From: Amblyornis subalaris
Taxonomy: Eukaryota; Chordata; Aves; Passeriformes; Ptilonorhynchidae
Length of the DNA stretch: 64,000 bases
Direction of reading: 5' to 3'
Assembly: GCA_018881555.1 (NCBI GenBank)
Contig: JACAXG010000068.1
Span: forward strand, 2,756,198 to 2,820,197
The notes beneath the pieces are model-generated. The model worked only from the letters and a program-made list of their open reading frames with translations, was not told where the DNA came from and did no database searches. The translations under genes and the position numbers were made by a program. The first letter of the stretch is position 1. Each line of letters opens with the position of its first letter. Shown in pieces: positions 22,475 to 35,390 of the stretch.

Positions 22475-24897
22475 CCCGTCGCCAGCGACCTGCGGTTTTC
22501 ACAGGCCTTTGGATCTCGGAGGTCTTTAATTGCCAAATGGCCGCGACAGATTTGAAAATGAATGTGACACTTTTCAACACNGAGTGGTAATGGCAAAATT
22601 ACTGGGATGCTATTTCACCCTTGCTTGGCACGGACGGGCGATGCTGAAGCCAACAAAAATTTTGTCAGGCTTGGGCTGTAGCGACCAAGGCTGTTTGACT
22701 TGCTGTAGTCCTCTAGGAAGGTATTTGGACATCTGAGAAATTGTAATTCATTCTGGAAATGACATATTTCAATATTAAAGTTGAATTTCACTTCCATGAC
22801 ATGAAGCTGATTTCTGAATCCAGATGGAAAAAATTCCAAAACTTAAATAATTGATATCTGGTTTCCTGACCTGCTCTATTTCTCCTGTGGCAATAAGCTA
22901 GAGTTCTTGAGAAAATCATCAAGTATCGAAAGAACTGAGGAATGGGTGTATCAAAAGGCTCAGCCAGTCTCCCACTGTCAATAAGGCACGTAGGATTATT
23001 TCCCTGGAGACTCAGAGCCGAGCCTGCTGACGGTGTGGCCGTTAATAAAACAGGAAAAAAATATTAGTGAGGTTTGTCCAAGACCTGCTTTGAGTTTGTG
23101 GAAACACTTTTGAGTCTTCTTGGATCCAAATACATGATTTATTCCCCTTAAGTCCTAAATTTAGCAGAAAATAAACCAGACCGGGCTTTCCTCCCTTGGG
23201 TAAGGAATTTCTGTATGTTGTGTTGCTGGACCTTGGTTTTGGGCTGTAGGAACAGGGGTTAGTTTGTTGATCAGCCAGACTGCATCTTCCTTGCCATGCC
23301 TCTGCACAAAGGCACCTTTGCCCCACCCTCTTACACCTGGATTTTTTCCCACTCAGGTGGGAGCAGTAAGTTGGTAGTTTGGACAAGTAATAAAATAGCA
23401 CGGGACAGGGTCTGTGATGGGTCTGGTATCTCCTGCTGGGTGGGATCTCAGGGTGGGAGGCTGATGGAGCAAGAGGGCTTTGTGGGAGCACCTGTCCACG
23501 GCTGGAATGAGCCCCTTGACTGAGTCAGCCTTGAGCCTTGAGACCAGACCTCGGGAGGCTCCACTACTGTTGGAGAGGTGATGGTTTGCACTTTCCCAAA
23601 CAAAGCACAGCAATGTTTCCTGTAACTGGAACCGAAGAGACAACTTGCTGCTTTGTAATCTGTGGGTGGGGGAGGCACTGTTGAGTCAGGAAGCCCCCAG
23701 AGGGTGCTGGCTTTACTGGTTTCAGCTGTGAAATCAAAACACACGCATGAGTCAGGCCAGTGGTTAAGTTCTGCTCACTTTGAGGCCCTGGCTTTGATTA
23801 AATTCATGTGTCATTTTCAAAGGTCCATGTTTAGCTTGGTTTTAGATCATGCTTGCATAATTAGTTTATTTAAACTATGTCTCATGTTAAATCAGATTTT
23901 GCCTGTGGACTTAAGTACAACTATGTAATAAGATATACCTATTAAACAGATGTTTAATCTTAATGACTATGTTCTTGACAATCAATTGAAATTGAACATC
24001 TAATAACTACATTGCAACTAGGCATATCTCTTTGCATTTAATGAGATACTGTAGTAATATAATTATAGTAATATAGGATATTATAAATAACATATTCATG
24101 GCAATATACCAATGGTTGTATAATACATACAATATACATATAAAAAATCATCTGAGAAATGAGGAGGCTTTAGCTCAGCTCATCATTTCCCTNAAGGAAG
24201 AGAACAAAAAAAAACCCAAAGCCCCAAAGGTTATCCTCTTACAGAGGAAACAATTTGTNTTGGCACTCTGCAGTGCGTGTCCTGTAATAGCCCTGTGTCC
24301 CCAGGTCATCACCCCGAGGAGCTCCTCACCTCGAGTGAAGGCCGAAGCAGTGGTGTCACAGAGCAAAGCCCCAGCTTATGCTCGTATGTCTGGTGACTGG
24401 TGGGATGCTTTTGTCAGACTCAACAGAAAGAAAGAGGACTAAGAAAAATAAGGGGAACAATTAGAACTGATATAGATGTGGAAACACTTGTTGGAAAAAA
24501 GAGCCAGCTAGCTCTGTCAATCCTTGCTGGAACTGTGCTTCTAGTTGTATGTAAATACAATACTTCCGCATTTGTGCATCCAAGTCTCTGATTTTTTGAT
24601 TGTGACCAATAAATGAGCCATAAATGAGCTTTTCATTAACAGATGCCACAGAATATCTGTTTGTTCCACAAATTTGATCTGATAGTCCCCACTCCAGAAC
24701 TTTATATTCNGCTATGAAGACATGCACAAATGATTTGGATAATATCTCTTTGTCATGCTTCTGTACTGTAACTGTACACTGATGGACATTTAAGTATAAA
24801 ACCAAATAGATTCGTAATGTTCTCTTCAGAACTAGCAAGCATGTGTCAAATAGCTGGTTGAAATAGTTGAATATTTTGGTAGTTGTGCAGTATTTTA
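22475..24897. other. Non-coding stretch
   Basis: Moderately GC-rich at 23160-23720 with frames up to 149 codons on the minus strand (23042-23491). These overlap other frames and show no known domain. 23930-24150 is very AT-rich. A CTCF-like motif lies at 23691-23709. Confidence 0.4.
23691..23709 (+). promoter_or_regulatory. CTCF-like motif (weaker)
   Basis: The site contains CCCCCAGAGGGTGCT and matches YDRCCASYAGRKGGCRSYV at about 16 of 19 positions. It is not in a CpG island. One chance match of this quality in 64 kb would not be surprising. Confidence 0.2.
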
Positions 24898-25015
24898 GGA
24901 TTTTATATTTTTTAGGCCCTAGTTTGAGGAGGCCTTTAAGCCCATGCTTAAATCTATCTTTTCAGCAAATCTGTTGCACATGTGTTCAGTATTAAGTGCA
25001 TGCTAACTAGAAATA
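24898..25015. repeat. Old amniote interspersed repeat (AAGCACATGCTTAA type)
   Basis: The stretch carries TTTAAGCCCATGCTTAAATC and, further on, CAGCAAATCTGTTGCACATG and TTAAGTGCATGC. These resemble a palindromic relic repeat with AAGCACATGCTTAA cores that I recall from turtles, crocodiles and birds. It is heavily diverged and the family name is not certain. Confidence 0.35.
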
Positions 25016-25040
25016 AGCCGATTAACTTTTGTCTTATGGT

Positions 25041-25104
25041 TGGACCTAGTATTCATTGAACTGTAGAGAAAACTTTCCATTGAATCCAATGAGCCCTGGG
25101 CTAA
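25041..25104. repeat. Old palindromic amniote repeat (CATTGA type)
   Basis: ATTCATTGAACTG followed by TTTCCATTGAATCCAATGAG, then GCCCTGGGCT. This resembles diverged copies of the palindromic relic with repeated CATTGA/TCAATG blocks. It may be continuous with the preceding relic. Confidence 0.35.
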
Positions 25105-25361
25105 ACAGTTTAAAACTGNGGTGGAAAGGCCGGGAGAGAGGGTGGGAAACAGGTGGGTTAAAATTAGGCTGGATTATGTGGTATCTTCTGGGCTATTGAA
25201 TATGTATAGAATGGAGCTCTTGTTAATGCAAATTACAAACATGTTTCAGAATCTGTCTTGTGGCACATGTACAGTGCAGTGATGGACTAGCAACATATGA
25301 AAGACATATTGATGATAGTAAACATTAGCTCGGCATTCTGGTCTCCAGCATTGCTCAGAAT

Positions 25362-25371
25362 GGGGGGGGGG
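25362..25371 (+). repeat. Ten-base G homopolymer
   Basis: G10 preceded by T and followed by AAAA. Long G runs are rare and error-prone in sequencing. Confidence 0.8.
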
Positions 25372-25579
25372 AAAAGTCTTCAAACTTTTCATGTTCCATA
25401 AAAATAGTTATCAAGGTCTCTTTTTGCTCAGCCTTCCAGATTCCTCTTTAAAAACTAGCCTGGTTTCCCTGAGCATCTCTTTCCCAGTGTATTATATTTT
25501 CCCCACGCCTGCCTGCGTTAATTTTTGTTAATATTGTTGTTGCCATCTTTGCACTAAAAAATGCATGAAGGAGAGAGAA

Positions 25580-25600
25580 GTGTGTGTGTGTGTTTGTGTT
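25580..25600 (+). repeat. (TG)n microsatellite
   Basis: A short TG run with one interruption, followed by pyrimidine-rich sequence. Confidence 0.75.
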
Positions 25601-25924
25601 CTCCCTTCCCCCTTTCCTCATCTAATTCAGANACTGGGGGAAGAAGGCACTTGAAAAAAAATTCCTTCCTTCACGTGCCAGGTTTGCAGTGAAAAGGCAG
25701 TGAATTCTCCAGAGGGAAAGCCTATTTTGGTGGCCTTCTTGTAATTGTATTACTGGAGGGCACCTCTAGCTAACAATGCACTGGGTTAAATTAGGCCTAG
25801 GACTTCTCAAGAGACTATTTTTACTGCTGAATTTATTTAGCCCCCTTTACCCCCTATTTAGGCTGGGAGGGGACGATGCTTTGTGTTTTGTTTCGGGTCT
25901 TTTTTCTTTTCTTTCCCCATTCTG

Positions 25925-26230
25925 TTGGTAATTTTGCCACACACCTTTATTGAAGACAGTGATTGCAAACACGTTCGATTTAATATTCGACTCACGCTTT
26001 AAGTTAACAAGTAGTTCAAAGATTAATTACCATGTACCTTGCAGTTCATAGATTCTATTATGATATAGCTCAAGCAAAGGGAACAGGGGGAAAATCCAGC
26101 TGATTAGCCTGTGATTATGTGTTAGCCTGTGCTTGTGGGCTTTGGTTGGTTGTCACCGCATGATGCAAGAACTGCGTGGTTACGCTTTCCCATCTTTATT
26201 AATTTTGATGTAGTTGGTGAGTTTCTAGGG
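25925..26230. promoter_or_regulatory. Enhancer-like AT-rich block
   Basis: Repeat-free sequence with CAAAGATTAATTACC at about 26017-26031, TTCGATTTAATATTCGA (an imperfect palindrome) at about 25975-25991 and several TTATT/AATTT cores. It keeps some CpGs within otherwise AT-rich DNA, which is typical of conserved elements. Function is inferred only. Confidence 0.28.
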
Positions 26231-26544
26231 CTTAAAAAAAANTAGTGGCAATATTTGTCAGGGTAGTACAGTTTGAATTGTTGATGCTTTAATAGGTGAA
26301 ATTAATCTTCCGAGTGGAGCAATGAGGGCACTTGTTATTTGTGTTTCACACGGGGCTATCTGGATGTGGCTGAGAACAGNGGCAAGCACTGCCCCATCAC
26401 CCAGGGCACGGATCCAAGCGGGATCTGCAGTGGGAGTGCTGGTGCCTCTGGCAAGTTCATAAGACTGCAGGGTGGAAGCCACCCTGGGGCTGTTTTCCTC
26501 CCAGCTTGCTGCCTCCAGGAGGGACTGCAAGAGTTCGGACCTGC

Positions 26545-26664
26545 ACGGTGGGACTGTAGTGCACTGAGCAACCTGGCCACGGTGTCCCTGCCCAGAGCAG
26601 TGGGTTTGGAACTAGATTATCTTCAAGGTCCCTTCCAATCCAAACCGTTCCATGATTCTATGTC
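26545..26664 (+). mobile_element. CR1 LINE, short 3' end fragment
   Basis: GAGCAACCTGGCCACGGTGT, CCCTGCCCAGAGCAGTGGG, TTGGAACTAGATTATCTTCA and AAGGTCCCTTCCAATCCAAA lead to the canonical ending CATGATTCTATG. It is the same region as the copy at 22.2-22.5 kb but shorter. The 134-codon plus-strand frame at 26339-26743 runs through it and is not a gene. Confidence 0.85.
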
Positions 26665-28599
26665 ATACAGACACCCAGCTGAGTCAGTATTGTGTCTGGG
26701 CACTTCTGATTTGGTAGTCCTGCACCTAAAAACTCCCATTTAGCACTTCGTCAGACAGTAGCATCTGGTAAGAGTGGATTTAGCAATGTGCAGAAAGCCC
26801 CAGATGAAGAGTTCATCCCCTCGTCCCCCTGTTAATAGCTGGAGTTCTGTAGTTTAAGATTTGCAAAGTGAGACCTGTCAGAGATGTGATTAGAATTTTC
26901 TTCCCACTCCGTTCTCACTACAAGCAGCTCACTGTTCCCCATATTCTGGAGTAAATCGATTAGGACTCAATAAAAAGCACGGGCAGAACCCTCTTGTCAC
27001 TTCTTAAATGTCTCAGCCCGTTCGGAGACTTTGCCTGAATCCCTGAGCAAGTGGGAGCTCTCCTAGTGTGAATTCCCCACATCCATAGTTTCCCTGGCTA
27101 ACGAGGGCAGGCAATATACATAGGACAGAACAGGTTTCTATTCAGCCGTGGAGAAAGCACTTGTGAATGTTGCAGGAAATGAGATCTTAAGTCAGTGCAT
27201 GAAACAATCTAATCCATCACAGCCCCTAGAATGGCCTCTCATAACTCAGGGGCTGTCATACCCCTTTGTGTGCATGAAGGCAGTTGTGGAAGAAGTGACG
27301 AACTGCGCACATATTCTGCTAAATCCGTTCTGGCAGCTGAGGTAATATATTTTCAATGCCAAGTCACATAATTTTACTTTAGCTCATTTGACTCCAGGCT
27401 ACAAAGCTATTCCAGAAAACAAAGGGATGGTGTTTGAATAATGAATAATAATGAATTTAATTCTGTGGGCTTGTGCTGGGCTGAAGCCTCTAGGAGGTTA
27501 AATGCAGATAAAGTAATGGAAAGGAAAAGTTTTACCTCACGAAATGGTGNTGTTTTACTCTGGTTGCCTTGACTTCATTAGGCATTGATACCTTTGGAGA
27601 GATGCAGCTGGCATATCATTTTAAAACTAATATATTACTAAGTGTGATTTACAGATTTACACCTACAAAATATCATAGAATTACTCTCAGCATCTTCTTG
27701 CCTTCTAGCTGGTTTTTGGCTTTGGGGTTTTTTTTTCCTGTCCTGTTATTTTCTCTTGCTTTTGAGTGGCAAGGAAATCTGAGTGTATCCTTGCACCATG
27801 ATATTACATGTGCACTCTTTTTTTTTTGGTGTTACCAAACTTCCTCAGCTGATAATGCAGTGCTTTTCAGGAAAGAAAGAAAGAAGGCAATGTTGCCATA
27901 GTTCTGGGCAGAGAGGTGATGCCTGCCTCTGCCTGTACAATACTGAACATGCACCAGTCCTGACACTGTTTGACACTTTTGGAATCAGTTTAGTATCAAT
28001 GACAGGTGGGCAGACAAGGAGAGGGATTCCTCCACAGGGAGATCTTGGAAGGCATTTGTTAATTTGCCACAGGCAGGATTAATTAAATACCACAGTGGCA
28101 TTGAAGACCACTGAACTCTGCGTGCTTAATTGTCCCTTTTCCCTTTGAGAATCCCCCTTTCCTTTAGTGTTTTGAGGGAGCATGAATTTATTTACAAACT
28201 GTTTAGGTTGTTTGTGGAGTTCTTTAAGACTCTCAGAGCCTCCCACAGGTAGATCCAGGCAAGCAGGAGTGCGGGGAAGTGCTGCAGGTGGTTGTCTGGG
28301 AGGTCTTGCAGCATCTGGAGAGGAACCTGGTGAATANGAGCACAAGGATGTTGGAACCTTTGGGTTTCTTAGACAGCACCATACACAGTGGTGTTTGGTC
28401 AGAGATGCTGTCCCAGNTCAGCTGCTTCTGCTCCAGGTGGGTGTTTCGCTGCAGGTGAGGTCCTCAGACCCCAATGAGGGCATGAAGGACCAGGTACCTG
28501 CCCAGCTCCTGCTCTGAGAAGGGTGAGAGGTGAAGGAGGGAAGGCAGGAGCAGAGCAGTGGCTCAAACTGGGGCAGTGGCTGCGTGTGGCTGCCCTGAG
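26665..28599. other. Non-coding stretch
   Basis: Mostly unique sequence. The part at 27330-27480 is AT-rich with repeated AATAATGAAT and may be regulatory. 28200-28600 is GC-rich. Frames of 110 codons or fewer show no recognised domain. Confidence 0.4.
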
Positions 28600-28793
28600 A
28601 GCTGGAGGAGAGCCTTGGTGAGGTGATCCCTGGGGAAGCTGGAAAGGTCCATGATCAGGGGAAAAGGGGAACTCGCTCCTTGCTGGTGCTGGGCTGTGNT
28701 CAGTGGGTGTCTGGCAGTCCTGGGGGATGTGCTGCTCTCGTCTTTCCTGTGAAACTCGAGGACAGGTCTTTTCTAACCTAAGTGACTCCATGC
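28600..28793 (+). mobile_element. Possible highly diverged CR1 3' end
   Basis: The stretch ends with GAGGACAGGTCTTTTCTAAC followed by CTAAGTGACTCCATG, which parallels the CR1 ending 'GAGGTCCCTTCCAACC...ATGATTCTATG'. The sequence upstream is not clearly CR1. It could be an old copy or coincidence. Confidence 0.25.
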
Positions 28794-31700
28794 AATGGGA
28801 ATCAGCGCGATGCCAAAGATTCAACATCATTGTGAATTCACAGCACNAGATGATCAGAGGAACCAGGAAGGGGAAGTCACCTATAGAAACAATGTGCTAA
28901 GTATTAAAGGAAAGGAAAAAATCTGGAGGCTTGATAGGCAAAGTGGGTTGTGGGGAGCCATAACGTAAACAGTGTTTTCTGATCCTGTTTAAGACAATTT
29001 ATAGAACAGCTCTGTGTGGGACGCTGGTTCTTTGTCTGCAGCCTGAATGTGGCAATACTTTGTTAATTTGTGAGAATGAGAAAGTGAGGCTGATTATAAA
29101 CAGAAATGAAATAGTCACTCAGGCACCACGTGCGTGGGGCTTCCAGAGAGCTCCATTGGAGGTCCAGGCTCCGAATATTTGCAGGATTATGTGTCATCTC
29201 GTGGATCTGTTTTCACGGTCCAAGCCATCTGGCATACAGGAGTAAACAAACAGCAGAAAAGATAATAAGTAAACTGTTTTTTAACTGTTTTTTCCCCAGT
29301 CTAAATACCGTAAGAGCCAGGGAATTTTGATTCCTGAAAAAGATTAATTTTAGATTAAAAGAAATAGTAAATGTAGCATTTCCAGCTTGCAGGAAGGAGT
29401 CTCTTATTTCTTTTGTTCAGAGAGCTGTGAACATGTTTTCTCCCAGCTCCAGCTGTGGTGAGAAAAGGGGCGAGCTCAGCCCTTCCCAGGGTTACTGTCA
29501 GGTCTCTGAAGTGATGCTGAGGCAGCTGGGTAGCCCTAAATACCCAGCGCTAGTGCAGGCAGCTCTGAGCACAACTTTTGGTGTCACCTGGAGAAGTTAT
29601 GATGGTTTTACTGGAGAATATTCACTGGTCACCACTGCCTGTAGCATTTCACAGGTGTTATTTCATAACACTGAGCACGGAATTTCACTACAGGGAGGGA
29701 AATCACCTTGGCTCAAACTTGTTTCTTTCCTAATTTTACTGATAATCTGGCAGAAGGGTTACAGCATCCACTTGCTTGAATTCCCAGTGTTGGTTCAGAG
29801 AAATAGTGTCCCAGAGTAGCTAGAAAGGTTCTGCATTTCATCAAAAAGTCTTTGAAAAGTTTCTATTATGGTTGATTAACTGTACATTAGGTTTCATAGA
29901 ATCAGAGCTCTATTAAAGTAATCCAAATGTGNGTAGTCAAGGTCCACTGATACAGCTCATACCATTTAATTGAGTAGTACATTATTTAATGACTTTCCTT
30001 TTGATGTAATCTCACTTTTTCAAGAAATCTCACTCGAAAAAGAAAGGGAGTTTCCTGTCTATGGAGGAAACCCAGAGCATGTCATCATACAGGCTTCTCA
30101 ATAAAAGAAATGAGCTTAAATTCCCATATTTTGTGGTAGGGAAAGGAGCTCACATGAAATTATACCACACAAGTATTACTACTCACTCTGGTGCCTTTGG
30201 AAAGCCCTAGTCTACGAATGGCTGTGCTGAGGTTATCCCTTCTTCAGAATTCCTTCAAATTCAGCTGGTTAGTTTGGGCTGTAAGAGAAAAAGGTGGGTT
30301 AGCTCAGGGTGCCACTCCTGAGCGTGATGTTCTGATCCCCAGCTCCCACCGAATGAGTCAGTCCCTCCATCCTGCTTATCCCCAGCTGCCCATTCCTGCC
30401 CCATTTTTGGTGTACATTGGCATCTGTGAGAGAGAGAAGCCAGGCCAGGGAGTTAAACTGGCTGGGGAAGACCATTGAGAAAAGACCAATTCCCTACAAG
30501 TTTAGCCCCTTGGATCCAAAAGAGGAAACTTACCTACCTTAAGGTAATACAAGCTAATTATAATGGGAATTTTGTCTGTTTGAAGGTGGAAGCCTTGTAG
30601 GTAAGGTACAGTGAGAAAAACTGACAGCCCTTTTTCCTTGGTCAGTAAGATTTTTCAGGAACTTGTCTCAGTTTTGAGACGCTATGTGAAGTATCCTCCC
30701 ATCCTAAGTGTTTGTCAGAACAGGAACAAAGGCAAAGTCTTTTTCAGGTGCTTGGTGCTAACTTTGTCCTTTCTGAAAGGTGTATAACAGCTTTTAACAT
30801 TTTGAATGTAATCAGAAATATTAAAGAGAAGGAATAGGCTCAAGGGGCAGGAATTGTCTTGGTACTCTTGGTTGCTCAGTGTCCTTCTTGGTTCTTTGTG
30901 TATGTGTAAGTTGATGTTCATGCTGTTTGATCTCATTTCCCAAAAGTATTTCCCAAGCCCTGCTCAGACAGAGGCTGTGTGAAGGAACCTTCAGTGAAAT
31001 GGAATCCCTCATTCAAGATGAAATAGGATTTTTTTTTTTTTTTTTCCCTAAGCTGTTTCCTGGCAAGGTTTTCCTGTGACATTTGCTGGGAGGGTAACCC
31101 ATTAATTTGAATCCAAGCACCAGCGGGAGCTAATCTGGATGACACTAGATCATGCTTGGCATTTGTTTCCGCACTGGTTAGGTGCCATGTGAAATGTTTC
31201 CAGTGTTGACCCATGTTTCCAGCTTTGGAAGCTGTGCTGGAAAGTGTAGTTATGCTAGAAGAGTTGTCTGATGATTTGATTTGACTTGATTTTATTTGTA
31301 TGAAAAGTCCAATGGAAATGTTAACTAGTTCACAGAAAATTCAGGTGCAAGCACAGTTTCACACCTGTGTCAGTACCAAAATGAGGAGCTGGCACACAGT
31401 TGCTGTCACTGTTATTTATTATATTTATTGAGGAAATGCTTAACTTCCCAATTGAAGATGAGGATTTCACTCTGCTGTGTCTACATACACAGCTTAACTT
31501 GCTCTTGAACCTCACAGAATCCCTCACCACAGCCTCTATCTGCACGTAAAGAGCTCCCAGAATGAGCTGTTCNAGTTGCAGTCCTCAGGGAATACTGCAG
31601 AGCTATGCCTGGAAATAGTGGGTCATGCTCAGAGCTGGCACTCCACGGAGTGCTGGGTAGACTTAAGAAGTAGCCAAGATTTAAATACTGAGCAGGAAAA

Positions 31701-32904
31701 TATTTTGATCACTCTGTTCATGTCAGCAAATAGCTCCTGGTCTGCTTCCCATGGGCATTGAATGAATTTAAGAGCTCNTCCCAACACAGAGTCGGGGTGT
31801 GTGATGAGAGAAAGCTTTCAAATTACATGGTTATGTACCAGTTTCATGCTTATTCTGGTACAGGGCAGACATTGGTTTAAAGGAGATTGTTAAGTGTCTT
31901 TATGTGTTTTAATTTCTATTCAAATAAATAATTATCAGTAGTTTACCGGGGTGATAAAGGAGGGATGGAGGAGTGAATGGCTAAAGCAAAAAAAAAATCT
32001 TCTAAACTTGTATGGACAGTTTAACACGTGTTGAGATGTAAAAGAAGACTATGAGGGTGTGATCTCTTGGGGAAGCAGATTATCTGTTTGTTCTCCCCAT
32101 TTTGCAGTCCCCAGCAGAGGGCTTCTGGTTCCTGCTGGGTTATAGGTGAAGTATGCCCATGTGATGAAAAAACAGAGCAAGAGAGTTGCATCAAGTTATG
32201 GATGAGGGTAGGGAATGCCACACTGAGAGAAAAGAATGGGAGGGACCCATCCCCAGGGGACAGGGCAGAGAGGGGAGGCAGGAGGGAAGCTTCCCCATCT
32301 TGGTGGCTGATATTTGTGGCTGGCAAGTGGTACTAGCTCATATATTTGTGGAACTGATTTTTCTGGGCTCATAGAAACAAAATTTTATGTCATGCAATCC
32401 TTTCACTGCATCCTCTATTAAAATAAACAAAACAAAAAAATCAGGAGCAGTTTTCAGCCCCTGATTTTTTGTCTATGTAAATTTCAAACCACAAACCCAG
32501 GGTGAAGAGTATTACCCTCATTCTTGAAGTGCTGTAAAGGAGAAATATTGGGATCCCAAGTGTTTCTTGCATCACAGTATAATGTTCTGTGCAGAATCTT
32601 AGAACTAGCCCACTGCCAATTCTGAGATATGGGAATTCAGCCCCCTCGGTTCTAGACGGTTAGCCCAAAGTATGGCCAAGATTTTGAGTGACCAGGTGAA
32701 CTTTAGGACATACTGATTAATTTTGAAAGATCCCTGGTGTTTGGATATAAAAGAATCTGGTTTTACTCAAAGGGAGATATGCGAGCTGCTTTCCCTTGAA
32801 TTGTTCCAGTTTCTAATTCATCCTCACTTACAATCAGTTGATTCCCAACACCAGCAGCTGGACTAATTGTAAATCCAAACTTCTTTTTTAATGGATTTGG
32901 TTGT
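28794..32904. other. Non-coding stretch
   Basis: It contains a T tract at 31029-31045. The largest frame, 130 codons at 29427-29819 plus, has no recognised domain or exon signals. N positions become rare here. No gene, RNA or repeat family identified. Confidence 0.45.
31029..31045 (+). repeat. Poly(T) tract
   Basis: Seventeen T residues running into CCC. Simple homopolymer. Confidence 0.75.
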
Positions 32905-32907
32905 CTC

Positions 32908-32980
32908 AGGCCTGATCTAATGTTTTTTGGGATGAGTGGGACTTTTTCACTTTACTTGAGTAGAAGGTGGGTCAGCCCTG
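32908..32980. repeat. Old amniote repeat, GGCCTGATC type
   Basis: GGCCTGATCTAATG opens the segment and AGAAGGTGGGTCAGCCC closes it, with GTGGGACTTTTTCACTTTAC between. This is the layout of the palindromic relic seen at 10.24 kb but more diverged. A 112-codon frame (32920-33258) starts inside it and is unlikely to be genuine. Confidence 0.3.
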
Positions 32981-33491
32981 CGTTAGATGCCTGTCACATT
33001 GGTGCCCAAGTGATCTGTAATTCCAATGAGACCTTAGGTTTGATGAAGAAATCTTTAATAAGATTGCTTTTGTGTTTAAACAGCCCATTTGTAAAGGCTT
33101 CTTTCCCCACAACAATAGTAATGGGATTCCTCAGTATTCAGTCATTTCATTGCAAGATGTTTCACTGTACGAAAATAATTTCCAACCCGTGTTTCTTTTC
33201 TTCTTTTAACTTAAAAGAGCCTCTTGTCTTCTTTGTGGTCAGTGCAGCCCATTTGTAACTGCCTGGTATGAGCTGAAATCTCTACATTCTTATCTCCCTT
33301 GCTTTGTTTTTCTGTACCAAACTGTAAGCAAGCCCTGAAGTTTGTTCAGATTTGGGATCAAACACTGAATTTCTATTTCTTTTCTTGCAAATTCCTACGG
33401 GGGAAAAAAATCAATATGCTAACGCTGTTGCATCAAGCTTTCAAATCTATGCAGACATCAATAGGCAGCTGTTCTGTGCTTTTTAGCATTT

Positions 33492-33585
33492 TGGGCCAAG
33501 TTTCTGATTTCAAACAGATTGATGTAAAATCAGAGGAACTTCATAGGAACTTCTCTGGATTTACACCTCTGGCTCAGACTAGGTC
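33492..33585. repeat. Old palindromic amniote repeat (TGTAAAATC/GATTTACA)
   Basis: GGGCCAAGTTTCTGATTTC is followed by TGATGTAAAATCAGAGGA and, after a short spacer, CTTCTCTGGATTTACACCTC. The latter two pair as an imperfect hairpin. The wording matches a palindromic relic I recall from sauropsid genomes. No family name is given. Confidence 0.4.
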
Positions 33586-33592
33586 AAGCTGT

Positions 33593-35239
33593 TAAATTAA
33601 TTCAGGATCAAAATTTTGATTTTCATTGACTATTAACATAATAATTAGAATTTTATTAGGAATAGGATATCTGCACCTTCATAGCTACTCCCTCAGGAAA
33701 TGAAGCCATAATTTTGTGACATTGTGTGCTGCCCAATGTGTATAGCTGTTCTTATTTGGTAAATGTATATGGAATAGCATTTGCTACTTCACCGATTTAA
33801 TACAAAATAAAATCCTTTCAAGTCAGAGTAATGTCCTCTGCTGTATATTTGAAAAAACAAATTAATCCCACGATAGGCTGTGATTTGCAATAAAGTTGAT
33901 CAATGGGATCTACCTCCACAAATTGCAGAACATACCATTCACATTGTTTTGAGTAATATTGTTGTTTTACCTTGAAGTACATTGCTGTTGCTCCTTGTGT
34001 TAGGTATAGCATCTTAAGACTTTTTAATAGAAAGAAACTAAATGAAAATTGATTGATAAAAGCTCCATCAAGGTGTTTATTGTTTTTTGCCCAGGGGTAA
34101 AGCAGAAACTTTTGAAAGCTCTGTCATTTGTATTAGATTCTGTTTTCCAAAGTGCATGGGCAATGGAGACGCGAACATAAAGGTAGGAAATTGCTTTTAA
34201 TCATTAATAACTTGCACAGGGACCTTGTAGTACAAGGTGGAGTGTCCACCTTCGTGCTAGATAATGAGGATTTGTTGCAGAAATTGCTGTAGAGGTGTAG
34301 TGGAGGATTGTGTATGCAGTCATAGTACTGATGCTGGCATCCACAGCAGCCTGAAGCATATGCAAATGAAAGAGAAAATACCTGATTAACAAGGGAGCTG
34401 TGTTCTAGCCAGCTACTTCAGCAGAAGTGCAGCAGTGGAGACAGGATGTGGTTCAGCAGCAGTTGCCTGTAGGGCCTTTAAAGTTCTTAACCCTTTGGAG
34501 CAGGGCTTGAAACCACTCATCCTTCCCTGGTTCTGGGAGTATTCTAGTTTGATTGGGGCAGAACAAACGCATTTTCGTCAGTAAAAGGCATCCAATGTGG
34601 GAACACAGAGTAAGTAACATAAAAGATGATGTGAATGGAAGGAGTCTGCAGAGAATTGTGGGAGGACATTTCTTCTTGGCTGCAGTGAGGGACACTGGCT
34701 TGAAAATGCCTACTGCAGGCAGGATTTTGCTGCATGACTGCCTTTAACCCCGGCTGCGGGGACAGATGTGAGGAACCAGCTCAGCTCTGTGTGAGTGAGC
34801 AGGCTTGGGCTGAACATGGAGGGCTTGGGGTTAACTTTTTTGCTGTACAGAGGTTATTTTTCCCCAAAGTAACCCAAACTGAAATGTCTCCAGTTCTGAA
34901 GATGAAGTGTATGATCGAAAACTTATTTCCTGCTCCCCATCACCCATGGAGGCAGGAAAGCCCAGGGAATTGCCTCTTTGGCTGCTCAAGATCATTTTGC
35001 ACTCTCAGGTCTCCGTGGGCCTCTTAGGATCATGAAATCATCTTCAGGATCACTAAATGATTTGGGCTAAATGTTAAAGGTAATTATTTGGAAAGGTAGA
35101 AGTGGGTCTGGCCTCTCTGTAGCCGGATATAAAGACAGGAGCCATTTGGAATTCTTGTGCTGTGTCATCCTTGTCCCAAGAACTGGGCCATAGTGCAGAG
35201 CTGACCCTTGGTAGTGGTCAGCTTGTGTAGTCATGACAT
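33593..35239. other. Non-coding stretch
   Basis: AT-rich at 33590-34100, mixed afterwards. Frames of 97 codons or fewer, for example 34734-35027, are unrecognised. Nothing supports a gene. Confidence 0.45.
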
Positions 35240-35390
35240 CCAGTTCCTGACTTGAAAAGCTTCCAGTCTAAATGGAAAACCAAAACCCAAATTGGAATAA
35301 GTTTGGGGAAATGGCAGCTGGTGTGACTTGCTCAAGACCTTGCAGCAGCATTGGTGGCAGAACCAGAAGTGAGTTCTGGAGCCTGGTGCA
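35240..35390 (+). mobile_element. MIR-type core SINE relic (amniote MIR)
   Basis: GAAAAGCTTCCAGTCTAAAT resembles the 'GAGCTTACAATCTAA' part of amniote MIR. It is followed by GTGTGACTTGCTCAAGACCT, the conserved core ('GTGACTTGCCCAAGGTC'), then GTGGCAGAACCAGAAG and TGGAGCCTGGTG. Order and orientation agree with the consensus. It predates birds and is transcriptionally dead. Confidence 0.6.

Noticed and set aside
22255..22596. 113-codon minus-strand frame
   Set aside because: It is the antisense of the CR1 3' region and recurs wherever CR1 is present.
26339..26743. 134-codon plus-strand frame
   Set aside because: Its second half is a CR1 3' end; no gene-like features remain.
28399..28830. 143-codon minus-strand frame
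   Set aside because: Low-complexity proline/serine-rich translation of GC-rich DNA, partly over a possible CR1 relic.
29427..29819. 130-codon plus-strand frame
   Set aside because: No known domain, no flanking splice sites that make sense, and an ordinary chance length for this many kilobases.
29893..29910. CR1-like phrase TTTCATAGAATCAGAG
   Set aside because: Too short; the sequence after it does not continue as CR1.
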